Below are positions 8,320-16,676 of a DNA stretch of 64,000 bases, piece by piece. The translations under genes were made by a program, and so were the position numbers. Each line of letters begins with the position of its first letter. The first letter of the stretch is position 1. Source of the stretch: Acetobacter pomorum. GTDB taxonomy: Bacteria > Pseudomonadota > Alphaproteobacteria > Acetobacterales > Acetobacteraceae. The notes below the pieces were generated by a model. That model did no database searches, had not been told where the DNA came from, and saw only the letters and a program-made list of their open reading frames with translations. The stretch spans positions 186,001-250,000 of the forward strand of contig NZ_PEBQ01000093.1 of assembly GCF_002738225.1 (NCBI RefSeq), written 5' to 3'.

Positions 8320-9822
8320 ATGACAACAACAGATACCCCCAACCAGAAGGACGAAAGCCTTCTGGCCCTTACCCTTCGGCAGCCCCCGGCCAATGTGGAG
8401 GCCGAACAGGCGCTGCTTGGCGCGTTGCTGACCAACAACCGCGCCTATGACCGTGTTTCTGACTTTCTGGCCGGTGAGCACTTTGCCAACCGTGTTAATG
8501 GTCAGATTTATGATGCCATTGCCCGGCGCATAGAAAACGGCCAACTGGCAGACCCCGTAACCATGCGGGCCGAGCTGGAACACTCCGGCATTTTGGCCAG
8601 CGTGGGCGGCATGGCCTATATGGCCAAGCTGCTGTCCTCCATGGTGGGGATTATTAACGCCGGAGATTACGGCCGCACCATCCATGATGCATGGATTCGC
8701 CGCCAGCTGATTGATATTGGTGAAAACGTGGTGAACAACGCGTTTGGCACCACTATTGGCCTTTCCGGGCAGGACCAGATTGAGGCAGGGGAAGAAGCCC
8801 TGTTCAAACTGGCCACGGAAAAAGGCAATGAAGGGGATTTTGTTTCCTTCAACAAGGCGTTGAGTGGGGCCATTGAGGTTGCGGCCCAGGCTTTCCAGAA
8901 CGAAGGGCACGTAACCGGCCTGACATCCGGCCTGCGTGATCTGGATAAAAAAACAGGTGGGCTGCATCCGTCTGACTTGCTGATTCTGGCAGGGCGTCCG
9001 GCTATGGGTAAAACGGCGCTGGCTACAAAAATGGCCTTTTCCGCCGCCCGTGCCATTATGGATGAGGCAGAAGAAACAGGCACAAAGCCCAAAGGGGCGG
9101 TGGCCATTTTTTCGCTCGAAATGTCGGCCGAACAGTTGGCAACCCGTATTCTGTCCGAGCAGGCGGAGGTTTCGGGTGAGCGTATTCGCCGTGGTGATAT
9201 TGGGCAAAAGGAGTTTGACCGCTTTGTGCGTGTCAGCCACGAACTGGCCCGCCTGCCATTGGTGATTGATGATACGCCAGCCATTTCCCTTTCCGCCATG
9301 CGCACACGCTGCCGCAGGCTAAAGCGTACGCAGGGTTTATGCCTTGTGGTGGTGGATTACCTCCAGCTTATGCGGCCCTCTGTTGGCACCCGACCCGAAA
9401 GCCGTGTTTTGGAAATTTCCATGATCACGCAGGGGTTGAAAGCCATTGCCAAGGAGTTGGAAGTGCCAGTGCTTGCGCTTTCCCAGCTCTCACGTCAGGT
9501 AGAAAGCCGTGAAGACAAACGCCCCATGCTCTCGGATCTGCGTGAATCCGGATCTATTGAGCAGGACGCCGATGCGGTGATGTTTGTGTACCGTGATGAA
9601 TATTACCTGCAACAGCGTATGCCCAAGGAAACAGCGTTTGAATCCACAGAGAAATACTCCGTGGCAATGGATGAATGGCAGCGCAAGATGAGCCTAGTGC
9701 ATAATAAGGCCGAGCTTATTCTGGAAAAGCAGCGTCATGGCCCCACGGGCACCATCAATCTGTTTTTCGAAGGCGAATACACACGCTTTGCAGATTTGGA
9801 TACCATTCATCAGGAACACTGA
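8320..9822 (+). CDS. dnaB: Replicative DNA helicase
   Basis: Hexameric 5'-3' helicase of the replication fork, 500 residues. The N-terminal primase-interacting domain starts at PANVEAEQALLGALL. The RecA-like domain has Walker A GRPAMGKTAL near residue 226 and Walker B LVVVDYLQLM, and ends in DLRESGSIEQDADAVMF and the GPTGT segment of the DnaB family. ATG 8320 was chosen because the family N-terminus begins just after it; a longer start at 8266 adds 18 unconserved residues. A strong terminator follows the stop. Confidence 0.96.
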   Translation: MTTTDTPNQKDESLLALTLRQPPANVEAEQALLGALLTNNRAYDRVSDFLAGEHFANRVNGQIYDAIARRIENGQLADPVTMRAELEHSGILASVGGMAYMAKLLSSMVGIINAGDYGRTIHDAWIRRQLIDIGENVVNNAFGTTIGLSGQDQIEAGEEALFKLATEKGNEGDFVSFNKALSGAIEVAAQAFQNEGHVTGLTSGLRDLDKKTGGLHPSDLLILAGRPAMGKTALATKMAFSAARAIMDEAEETGTKPKGAVAIFSLEMSAEQLATRILSEQAEVSGERIRRGDIGQKEFDRFVRVSHELARLPLVIDDTPAISLSAMRTRCRRLKRTQGLCLVVVDYLQLMRPSVGTRPESRVLEISMITQGLKAIAKELEVPVLALSQLSRQVESREDKRPMLSDLRESGSIEQDADAVMFVYRDEYYLQQRMPKETAFESTEKYSVAMDEWQRKMSLVHNKAELILEKQRHGPTGTINLFFEGEYTRFADLDTIHQEH

Positions 9823-9830
9823 ATGTGTTG

Positions 9831-9861
9831 AAAAAAGGCTCCATATACTGGAGCCTTTTTT
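9831..9861 (+). terminator. Intrinsic terminator after dnaB
   Basis: GGCTCC (9837-9842), a 7-base loop and GGAGCC (9850-9855), followed by six T. The run of A before the stem pairs with the T run, so it may also work on the opposite strand. It closes the gmk-to-dnaB run. Confidence 0.9.
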
Positions 9862-10004
9862 ATAAAAACTTTCTGAAATAGGCGTGTGTTTAAAAAGGCA
9901 TCAGCTTGCCGTGTGGCGCTGTATGTGCCAGTCATACACATGTAAAAGCCGCCTATAAGCTGCGTGTCAGAAGAATACAATAAATAAGATCGGGCAGATT
10001 TTTA

Positions 10005-10832
10005 ATGGATATATTAGGTGCCATTATTGCGCTGGCAGTATGCGTGCTTATTTTGCTCAATATTTCAACAGTTTTTGCGTTTTTGTTTCTGATTGTAAAA
10101 ATTGTTCTGGTTATTGGCCTGCTTGTTCTGGCTGGATTTCTGGTTTTTGGTTTTATTGAAAAACCGGAAACAAAAATACCGCCTCCACCTTCTCATAAAC
10201 CTGCACGTGCAGATGATATTCCACCGCAGGTTCTTGTAGATGAAACACCCGCTGGTGTTCAGTTTGAAAAACCATATTTTGATGCCCATGAAAAAGGGCG
10301 GGAAGGAGAAGAAAAAGTAAGCCGCATTTTACAGCATATGGGTTGGCCCACCTTGCACAATGTTATTCTGGAAGATGAAAGAGGGCTGACACAAATAGAT
10401 CATCTTGTAAAAACCCCATGGGGCATTGTGGTTATTGAAACCAAGAATTACGATGGTTTTATTTCTGGTACATCCACCCCAGGCATATGGAAGCAAAGCT
10501 TTCCCACTTCTTCCGGCATTGTTTACAGACCGTTTATGGACCCTGTGCGCCAGAACTACCGGCATGTGTGTGCTGTAAAATATCTTACCGGTATTGAAAA
10601 TGTGCAGTCTGTGGTGGTGTTTGCCGGGCGTGCCCATACCAGCCCGTTTGTGCATCATCAGGTGGTCAGGTTAAAAAAGCTGGAGTATTTTTTGCACAAC
10701 CGGCCAGAAGATTTTACTTATATCAGCACGCATGAACTGGAAAATGCATGGTATATTCTGCAAAAGGCCCATATTGCCAATAACGGGCGCGCGCAGGAAC
10801 ATCTGGATCAGCTACGCCAGCGTTTTTCCTAA
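10005..10832 (+). CDS. Membrane-anchored NERD-domain protein
   Basis: A 275-residue protein. Residues 1-52 form two hydrophobic segments likely to span the membrane, followed by a Pro-rich linker (IPPPPSHKP). The NERD (nuclease-related) domain runs from about 96 to 205: GREGEEKVSRIL, then TQIDHLV, then VIETKN with E145 and K147. This is the E...D...E-x-K arrangement of PD-(D/E)xK nucleases. The usual acidic and Lys positions are present, so nuclease activity is possible, but none is known here. The gene is richer in A and T than its neighbours. It stands alone between a terminator and a convergent channel gene. Confidence 0.8.
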   Translation: MDILGAIIALAVCVLILLNISTVFAFLFLIVKIVLVIGLLVLAGFLVFGFIEKPETKIPPPPSHKPARADDIPPQVLVDETPAGVQFEKPYFDAHEKGREGEEKVSRILQHMGWPTLHNVILEDERGLTQIDHLVKTPWGIVVIETKNYDGFISGTSTPGIWKQSFPTSSGIVYRPFMDPVRQNYRHVCAVKYLTGIENVQSVVVFAGRAHTSPFVHHQVVRLKKLEYFLHNRPEDFTYISTHELENAWYILQKAHIANNGRAQEHLDQLRQRFS

Positions 10833-10869
10833 CAAAAACGGGGCTGCCTGAATGGTAGAGAGGCAGCCC
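10830..10869 (-). terminator. Intrinsic terminator of the MscS-type channel gene
   Basis: The stem GGGCTGCC (10841-10848) pairs with GGCAGCCC (10862-10869). Read on the minus strand it is followed by CGTTTTTG, so it terminates the channel gene that ends at 10889. On the plus strand there is no T run, but the hairpin may still help end the NERD gene. Confidence 0.8.
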
Positions 10870-10888
10870 GCAGAGGCAAAAATGCGCC

Positions 10889-13306
10889 TTAGCTTGTGAT
10901 CAGATTTTGCCTTACCGTGATAGGGATCTTGTTTTCCTGAAAAGCTTTCCAGATTTCAAAAAGTGCTGCGCTGCGCACAACCTTTACATCTGTGCCATTT
11001 TTGGCCTTGGCAGAGCCAACCAGCAGGGCAGAGCCATCGGCCACGGAACACATGCTGACACTTGGCGCCACGGTTTCATCCACATCCGTGCAGCCTGCAA
11101 GGGTGCGAGACATCACATCCATGGCCTTATCCAGATCAGATGCAAAAGGCAGGTTGAGCTCTATGGTGAACACGCCGGGTTTTTGCGCCCGTGTGGCATT
11201 TTTAACAGCCGATGTAATGAACTGTGAGTTGGGAACAATCATGGTGGATTTATCATCCAGCCGGATGTCTGTTGAGCGCACACTAATGCGCTCTACTGTG
11301 CCGGTTACGCCCGCAATGGTTACAACATCTCCAATAGAAACTGGGCGCTCTGCCATAAGGATAATGCCGGAAACAAAGTTTTGCACAATGGATTGCAAAC
11401 CAAACCCAATACCGACCGAAAGTGCGCTCACAACCCATGTCATGCTTTTAACGGTCACACCCAGTACGGCCAGCATGCCAAGCCCCACCAAAATCCATGC
11501 GGCATAACTGAGAATACTCAAAATGGAGGCCTGCGCCCCGATATCCAGCCGCGTGGTGGGGAAAAACCGTTGTTTGAACCACGATTTTAAAATGCTGATG
11601 GTGTAGTAACCCACAATCGGCAACATGGCGCACAGCAAAATGGCATCCAGAGAAATATGGCTACCATCGGTGCTGGCCTGACCATGAAACAGCCAGTAAA
11701 GCTGGTGCCAGATTTGCTCTGGGTCAAACCCACCGCCACTGGTGGCAACGGCATATGCCACGGCCAGCAGCAGAACATTTACAATGCCCGGCACCACCAC
11801 ACACATCTGGTTCACCAGGCGTGGGGGCAAGCCCATGGCCACCATATGCCGCCCTAAAGGTGCACTGGCCGGAAACAGCGTGCCAGCCATACTTGTGACC
11901 AGAAGGGAAAGCAGCAAAACACCCGTCATGCTAACGGCCATCATGCTCAGCCATGAAATAATGGTGTAGGCCAGCGGAATGTAGCCCGAAAAAACGGCCA
12001 GCCAGCAGATAATGGAAATGCCCATGGCCAGGCTTCTTAAAAACTGCGCGCGGGAGGGTTGGCTGGGGGTGTTATCTGTTTGGGCGGAAATGCGTAATTC
12101 CCGCGGGATGGCAAATAGCAATGGGCTTACGGCCAGCACGTACAACCCATCCATCAACTGCACGGCAAGCAGGGAAATGCCACTTTGCGTATCAACAAAA
12201 CGCAAAAAGCCACGCACAATAAGAGCAGCCGCCAACCAGAGCGGAAAAAGCCGCAGATTACGCGCAATGCCATCAGACAACGGAAAGATGCGCCATTCCG
12301 AATGGCGGGAAAGCAGGCAGAACCCCAGTTCAATCACAAACCCGCAAAGCGGAAATTGCGCGCCCATCATGTTGCCAAGGGATGTAAGGTCATCTCCAAG
12401 GGCGGGGTTATCAAAAGTCAGCACGCTCCACATAATCTGGAAGGAAAAGCCCCAGGCCAACAGGCTGACAACACCGCACAGAAGTGTTGCAATAATGGGC
12501 CGGATACGCCCCGCAGGCAGAATACGCACCACCAGCCGGCGTATAATTCCGCGTGCAAAAAACCACCCCGCCAGCAGCAGGCAGGAAAGTGTTAGCCCAC
12601 CCAATGAAATAAAAATGCGCTTGCTGGAAAACGCTACTTCCAACACGCCAAGGCCTTCACCCGCCAGTGCGCTGAGCCGTGTTGTATCTTCGCTGAAATT
12701 CCCTGTGAGCTGAGACCAGAAGTTGACCCCCAGTGGTGAGGGAAAACGCTGCCATAAAGTGGCCTGCTGTATGGCGGTGCCATGCTGGCGCAGTTCATTA
12801 ACAAGTTGCTGGGCCTCTACCTGATACAGCTTGAGCCGTGTCATACGCGCAGTTATGTCTTGCTGCTTTTTCAGCAAGTTCTGGCGTTGTGCGGTAATGT
12901 CTGGTGCTTCGGCGGGTGCATCCTTGCCCGGTGGCTGGCCCAGAATATCCAGAAAGTTCTGATAAACACTTTGGTAAGGTTTAAGGCGGGCTTGCAGGCT
13001 GTCTGTTTGCGTGGCCACGGCATTGGCGCGGCGCAAAAGGGCTGCCAGCTCCGTAGTGCTTTGGCCATTACTGCGTTCCTGCCGACTGCTTTGGTAAATG
13101 GCGTTTATTTCTGCGCCAATACTGTCCAGCGTGCTGTCACTTACAATATCTGTAATGTTGGTAATAAGGGCTGTGGGGGCCGGGGCTGCAACCTGTGCAG
13201 TATCTGTATCCGCTGCCCATAGGGGGGAACAGGTGGCCGAAAGCAGAAGGCCCTGTATGATAACAAAACACGATAGAAATAGAGAACAGAACCGCTTTAA
13301 ACGCAT
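10889..13306 (-). CDS. Large mechanosensitive channel of the MscS family (DUF3772-type periplasmic domain)
   Basis: About 805 residues. A signal peptide (MRLKRF then a hydrophobic core, with cleavage near LWAAD) precedes a periplasmic helical region to about residue 200. Some ten membrane segments follow. The MscS pore and beta domain is near residues 600-690, with QNFVSGIILMAERP, IGDVVTIAGVTGTVERISVR and MIVPNSQFI. The cytoplasmic alpha/beta domain closes the protein. The likely role is relief of hypo-osmotic pressure. ATG 13306 was chosen because the signal peptide starts there; AAGG lies upstream. It is convergent with the NERD gene. Confidence 0.88.
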   Translation of the reverse strand: MRLKRFCSLFLSCFVIIQGLLLSATCSPLWAADTDTAQVAAPAPTALITNITDIVSDSTLDSIGAEINAIYQSSRQERSNGQSTTELAALLRRANAVATQTDSLQARLKPYQSVYQNFLDILGQPPGKDAPAEAPDITAQRQNLLKKQQDITARMTRLKLYQVEAQQLVNELRQHGTAIQQATLWQRFPSPLGVNFWSQLTGNFSEDTTRLSALAGEGLGVLEVAFSSKRIFISLGGLTLSCLLLAGWFFARGIIRRLVVRILPAGRIRPIIATLLCGVVSLLAWGFSFQIMWSVLTFDNPALGDDLTSLGNMMGAQFPLCGFVIELGFCLLSRHSEWRIFPLSDGIARNLRLFPLWLAAALIVRGFLRFVDTQSGISLLAVQLMDGLYVLAVSPLLFAIPRELRISAQTDNTPSQPSRAQFLRSLAMGISIICWLAVFSGYIPLAYTIISWLSMMAVSMTGVLLLSLLVTSMAGTLFPASAPLGRHMVAMGLPPRLVNQMCVVVPGIVNVLLLAVAYAVATSGGGFDPEQIWHQLYWLFHGQASTDGSHISLDAILLCAMLPIVGYYTISILKSWFKQRFFPTTRLDIGAQASILSILSYAAWILVGLGMLAVLGVTVKSMTWVVSALSVGIGFGLQSIVQNFVSGIILMAERPVSIGDVVTIAGVTGTVERISVRSTDIRLDDKSTMIVPNSQFITSAVKNATRAQKPGVFTIELNLPFASDLDKAMDVMSRTLAGCTDVDETVAPSVSMCSVADGSALLVGSAKAKNGTDVKVVRSAALFEIWKAFQENKIPITVRQNLITS

Positions 13307-13477
13307 CAGAAAACCTTGTGTTTCAGGTGTCTGCAAAAAAGTATCGTGTGCCCGTAACGTAGGGGCATGCAAGGGGGTTGCGCTTTTTATGGGGCAGCAC
13401 GCCAGCGGTAGGCCGGTGCATATAGGTTTCTGTTGTTTGCGGGCAGCGCATATACCGCGCAAATAGCTTTATGCTGG

Positions 13478-13500
13478 CCCTGCCGCTATTGCCGGCAGGG
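13478..13500 (-). terminator. GC-rich hairpin between the small lipoprotein and the channel gene
   Basis: CCCTGCCG (13478-13485) pairs with CGGCAGGG (13493-13500) around a 7-base loop. There is no clear T run on either side, so it may be a weak terminator or a processing structure downstream of the 49-residue lipoprotein gene. Confidence 0.4.
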
Positions 13501-13533
13501 ATGAAAATTCAGATGAGCGGAAAAGGGGAGGGA

Positions 13534-13683
13534 TTAGTCGTCATCACCTGTTTTGAGGTGATCATGATACCCGTATTTTTCCCACTGAGCGGCTGTGGTC
13601 AGGTGCTTCGGTTCGCTGGAGCCAAACATGCCACAGGCGGAAAGTCCCAAGGTGCAGGCCAGCAGCAGAACCGCGCGTTTCAT
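13534..13683 (-). CDS. 49-residue putative lipoprotein
   Basis: A small coding region that conventional length cut-offs miss. The translation begins MKRAVLLLACTLGLSACGMF, a short signal peptide ending in the lipobox LSAC with Cys17 as the lipidation site. The mature part is about 33 residues, contains AAQWEKYGYHDH and ends in three Asp. Start ATG 13683 with GGTAAG just before it; stop TAA at 13534-13536. It is on the same strand as mlaE and mlaF, 88 bases after mlaF, so it may belong to that operon. No family was recognised. Confidence 0.7.
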   Translation of the reverse strand: MKRAVLLLACTLGLSACGMFGSSEPKHLTTAAQWEKYGYHDHLKTGDDD

Positions 13684-13771
13684 CTTACCGAATATCCCTT
13701 ACCCGTTTTGTCTGCTTTTTCTATCTCATTGCACGGCAGCGCGGGCAAGGGGAGATTGCAGCCAAGTGTGA

Positions 13772-14560
13772 TTAACGCCGCAATTCCATGCTGATGGGGC
13801 CTTCACGCCGCCCGTGGGTGAACTGATCCACATACGGGTTACCGCTGTTCATGAGTGAAGATGCAGGCCCCTGCCAGATCAGCTTGCCTTTGTAGAGCAT
13901 GGCGGCTTCATCCCCAATGCGTTGGGCAGATGCCATATCATGCGTAATGGCAATGGCGGTGGAGCCCAGCTTTTTTACACAATCTACAATCAGGCCATCA
14001 ATCACCGCGCCCATAATGGGGTCCAGCCCGGTGGTGGGTTCATCAAAAAACAGAATATTCGGTTGTGCGGCAATGGCCCGGGCCAGCCCCACGCGCTTTT
14101 GCATGCCGCCTGAAAGTTCGGATGGGTATAAATCCCCTACCGATGGGTCCAGCCCCACCTGTGCCAGAATGGTGCCTGCATGGCCGCGGGCGTTCTTGCG
14201 GGTGATTTTATGCAGCGCCAGCAGGCCGAATGTCACGTTTTCCCATACGGTCAAACTGTCAAACAGGGCAGCGTTCTGGAACAGCATGCCAATTTCACTG
14301 CGCAGTTTTTCACGCCGTTTTTCCGGGGCTTCCAGAACGTTTTCACCATCAATTTCAATAATGCCGGAATCCGGGGTAATCAGCCCCAGAATACAGCGCA
14401 GCAGCACGGATTTGCCCGAGCCAGACCCGCCGATAACAACAAAGGATGTGCCTTGTGCAACATCCATGGAAACCCCATCCAGCACTTTTTTGGTGCCGAA
14501 GGATTTGTGCAGGTCCCGAATACGGATTTTAGGCGTGGTGCCTGTCATGGTCTGGCTCAT
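13772..14560 (-). CDS. mlaF: ABC transporter ATP-binding protein, MlaF-like
   Basis: Cytoplasmic ATPase of a phospholipid-trafficking (MCE-type) ABC transporter that maintains outer-membrane lipid asymmetry. The 262 residues show Walker A GGSGSGKSVLL, the Q-loop FQNAALFDSLTVWENV, signature LSGGMQKRVGLARAI, Walker B ILFFDEPTTGLDP and the switch His in ITHDM. The Mla-specific stretch MLYKGKLIWQGP is present. Its ATG overlaps the stop of mlaE by ATGA. No mlaD, mlaC or mlaB follows; the next gene on this strand is the 49-residue lipoprotein. Confidence 0.9.
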   Translation of the reverse strand: MSQTMTGTTPKIRIRDLHKSFGTKKVLDGVSMDVAQGTSFVVIGGSGSGKSVLLRCILGLITPDSGIIEIDGENVLEAPEKRREKLRSEIGMLFQNAALFDSLTVWENVTFGLLALHKITRKNARGHAGTILAQVGLDPSVGDLYPSELSGGMQKRVGLARAIAAQPNILFFDEPTTGLDPIMGAVIDGLIVDCVKKLGSTAIAITHDMASAQRIGDEAAMLYKGKLIWQGPASSLMNSGNPYVDQFTHGRREGPISMELRR

Positions 14561-15342
14561 TGTGAAAAGAACAGGTCTGTCAGCAGGTAATCAAAGGCCA
14601 GCAGCATGATGGAGGCCGCCACCACCGCCGCAGTTGTGGCAGAGCCCACACCTTCTGCCCCGCCCTTGCTGTTATAGCCGTAGTAGCAGCCCATCAGCGC
14701 AATAAGGAACCCAAACAACGCGGCCTTAACCAGCCCTACCGTAACATCAATGGTTTTAAGGGAGTTCAGCGTGGCTGTGATATAGGCCGGGGCGGAAAAA
14801 CCCAGCTTGACCACCGCCACAGTAAAGCCGCCTGCAACGCCCAATATGTCTGCCACCAACACCAGCAGGGGCAGGGCAATCAGCCCCGCCAGCAGGCGTG
14901 GGGCTACCAGATACTTCATGGGGTTGGTGGAAAGGGTTGTTAGCGCATCTATCTGGTCTGTTACGCGCATGGTGCCAATTTGGGCGGCCATGGCAGCCCC
15001 CACACGGCCTGCCACCATAAGCCCAGCCAGCACCGGCCCCAGCTCTCGCGTAACGGCCAGCACCACAATGCCGGCAATGGCGCTTTGGGCATGATATTGG
15101 GCAAACCCGGTATAGGATTGTAGCGCAATGACCCCGCCAGAAAACAGTGCTGTAAGGGCCACAACAGGCAGGGAGAAAAAGCCCGTTTCCAAAAAGGTGG
15201 ATAAAAACACCCGCCCGTAAAACGGTGGCCGCACAATATGTGAAAGCCCAGAAGCCGCAAACAGGGCCAAAGCCCCCGCCGCGCGAATAAGGGAGAGTGT
15301 GGCGCGGCCAAGGCGGGCCACAAGATCAAGCACCATGTCCAT
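14557..15342 (-). CDS. mlaE: MlaE-family ABC transporter permease
   Basis: Inner-membrane permease partner of MlaF, about 261 residues with five or six hydrophobic segments. Family motifs are the amphipathic N-terminus (VARLGRATLSLI), LSGL-like ASGLSHIV, the EFxR-type VTRELGPVLAGLMVAGRVGAAMAAQIGTM region (split here), EQIDAL-type TDQIDAL, and the C-terminal GCYYGYNSKGGAEGVG. ATG 15342 gives the normal family length; a TTG at 15462 would add 40 unconserved residues. It is divergent from the sulfotransferase-like gene. Confidence 0.9.
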   Translation of the reverse strand: MDMVLDLVARLGRATLSLIRAAGALALFAASGLSHIVRPPFYGRVFLSTFLETGFFSLPVVALTALFSGGVIALQSYTGFAQYHAQSAIAGIVVLAVTRELGPVLAGLMVAGRVGAAMAAQIGTMRVTDQIDALTTLSTNPMKYLVAPRLLAGLIALPLLVLVADILGVAGGFTVAVVKLGFSAPAYITATLNSLKTIDVTVGLVKAALFGFLIALMGCYYGYNSKGGAEGVGSATTAAVVAASIMLLAFDYLLTDLFFSQ

Positions 15343-15561
15343 GAGTGTGGACTGTCCGTTCCTGCTGAAGTGTGAAAAAGGCAGTTTCAGAGCCGTAACC
15401 TGTGCGGGCGGGTTCGTCAAAGCATCGTTGCGTGGTGGAGTGGGGCGTATTGGCCTTTCCAATAAGAATTTTTGGTTAAATTTTGGTTTAAATCTATGAA
15501 CAGAGGTGGCAAACAGCCCTCAGCCATTTTTGCGAAATGGTTTTATATGGGGGGTTCAATT

Positions 15562-16593
15562 ATGAATGATGTTTCCCGGTCTGTTTTTGTATTTGGATCA
15601 CCTTGCAACAATAATTACGGCAAGGTTGTCTTTCTTCCCAATGGCCAGCTTTATGGGTATCGGCATGAAAACGAACATGCGTGGCGCATGGAGGGAGAGG
15701 AGCTGTGCCTGCTGAACATTCATGGGCAGGTTAGTAGCCGGTATCATCATGTGGGAAATGGGTGGGCTGGCACGGTAGAAGGCCGCAAATACCCCTTATA
15801 TCTCACCCCCCTTATTACAACAGCTGCATGCCAAACGCCGGGGTTGCCACCCGTTATGGTCAATACCATCCCCAAGGCGGGCACATATTACGTGGAAGCC
15901 GCATTGAAAGCGGCGGGCTGCCCTTCCCACCGATTGCATTTGGGGGGAGAGGATGTGGTGGACGATTACCGCGGCCTGCCAGATGAACGTGTGCACATTA
16001 TGCCAGAAACCCTGCGGCTGTATTGCCCGCTGGATTTGGTGACAGCCACGCTACAGGGTGGCCATGTTGTGGCGCATTGTGATTTTCAGCACATTATCGA
16101 CCATGTGCGCGGCCAGGGCGTTGTGGTGCTTTCTGTTGTGCGCAACCTGCGTGATATCATAAAAAGCATGTTCCGCTTTCTGCTCTATATGATTCCACCA
16201 GAGCCGGAAGATTTTCTGGGCCAGTTCTGGCGTGCGCAGGAAGGTGATGCCCGTGTGGCGGCTTTTCTGGCTGTGGAGCATGAACGCGGGTTGGAGCATG
16301 TGCGCCAGATGGCCCGCATGATACTGGCAGATACATCCCCCCAAAGCATTGTGCTACGTTATGAAAGCCTGAAGCAGGGAGATTTGCAGCCCCATAACAT
16401 TGAAAAATTGCAGGCGATTAACCCGGAATTTACACAACGCCTGTCTGCCGCGTTTGTGCAGACATATGGCGCACGCACCCCAACCTTTTCGGGCGAGGCC
16501 CGCCAGCAGCCAGACCCGTGGTGTGATGTGTTTGAGGCATATTTTCATAAATCTGGTATGGCTGATCTTAACGCGCAACTGGGCTACGCATAA
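15562..16593 (+). CDS. Sulfotransferase-like protein with an unassigned N-terminal domain
   Basis: A 343-residue protein. The first 90 or so residues (FVFGSPCNNNYGKVVFLPNG, then a Gly/Tyr/Trp-rich stretch) match no family I recognise. From about 105, NTIPKAGTYYVEAAL resembles the PKSGT 5'-phosphosulfate loop. VVLSVVRNLRDIIKSMFRF (about 190) resembles the VRDPRDxxxS 3'-phosphate motif, and VLRYESL fits the later conserved region. Together they suggest PAPS-dependent sulfotransferase fold, with an unknown acceptor. ATG 15562 is preceded by GGGGGG at good spacing. The gene stands alone and is divergent from mlaE. Confidence 0.65.
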   Translation: MNDVSRSVFVFGSPCNNNYGKVVFLPNGQLYGYRHENEHAWRMEGEELCLLNIHGQVSSRYHHVGNGWAGTVEGRKYPLYLTPLITTAACQTPGLPPVMVNTIPKAGTYYVEAALKAAGCPSHRLHLGGEDVVDDYRGLPDERVHIMPETLRLYCPLDLVTATLQGGHVVAHCDFQHIIDHVRGQGVVVLSVVRNLRDIIKSMFRFLLYMIPPEPEDFLGQFWRAQEGDARVAAFLAVEHERGLEHVRQMARMILADTSPQSIVLRYESLKQGDLQPHNIEKLQAINPEFTQRLSAAFVQTYGARTPTFSGEARQQPDPWCDVFEAYFHKSGMADLNAQLGYA

Positions 16594-16676
16594 AAACAGT
16601 TCGGGCGGCCCCTTGAGTTTGTTCCTGTTTTATTCCACATCAGGGGAATGAACCGGACAGCACAAGAGCTTGCCTG

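Noticed and set aside
7930..9240. 436-codon minus-strand frame across the AGE epimerase and dnaB
   Set aside because: It spans two clear plus-strand genes and shows no recognisable motif, so it is a shadow.
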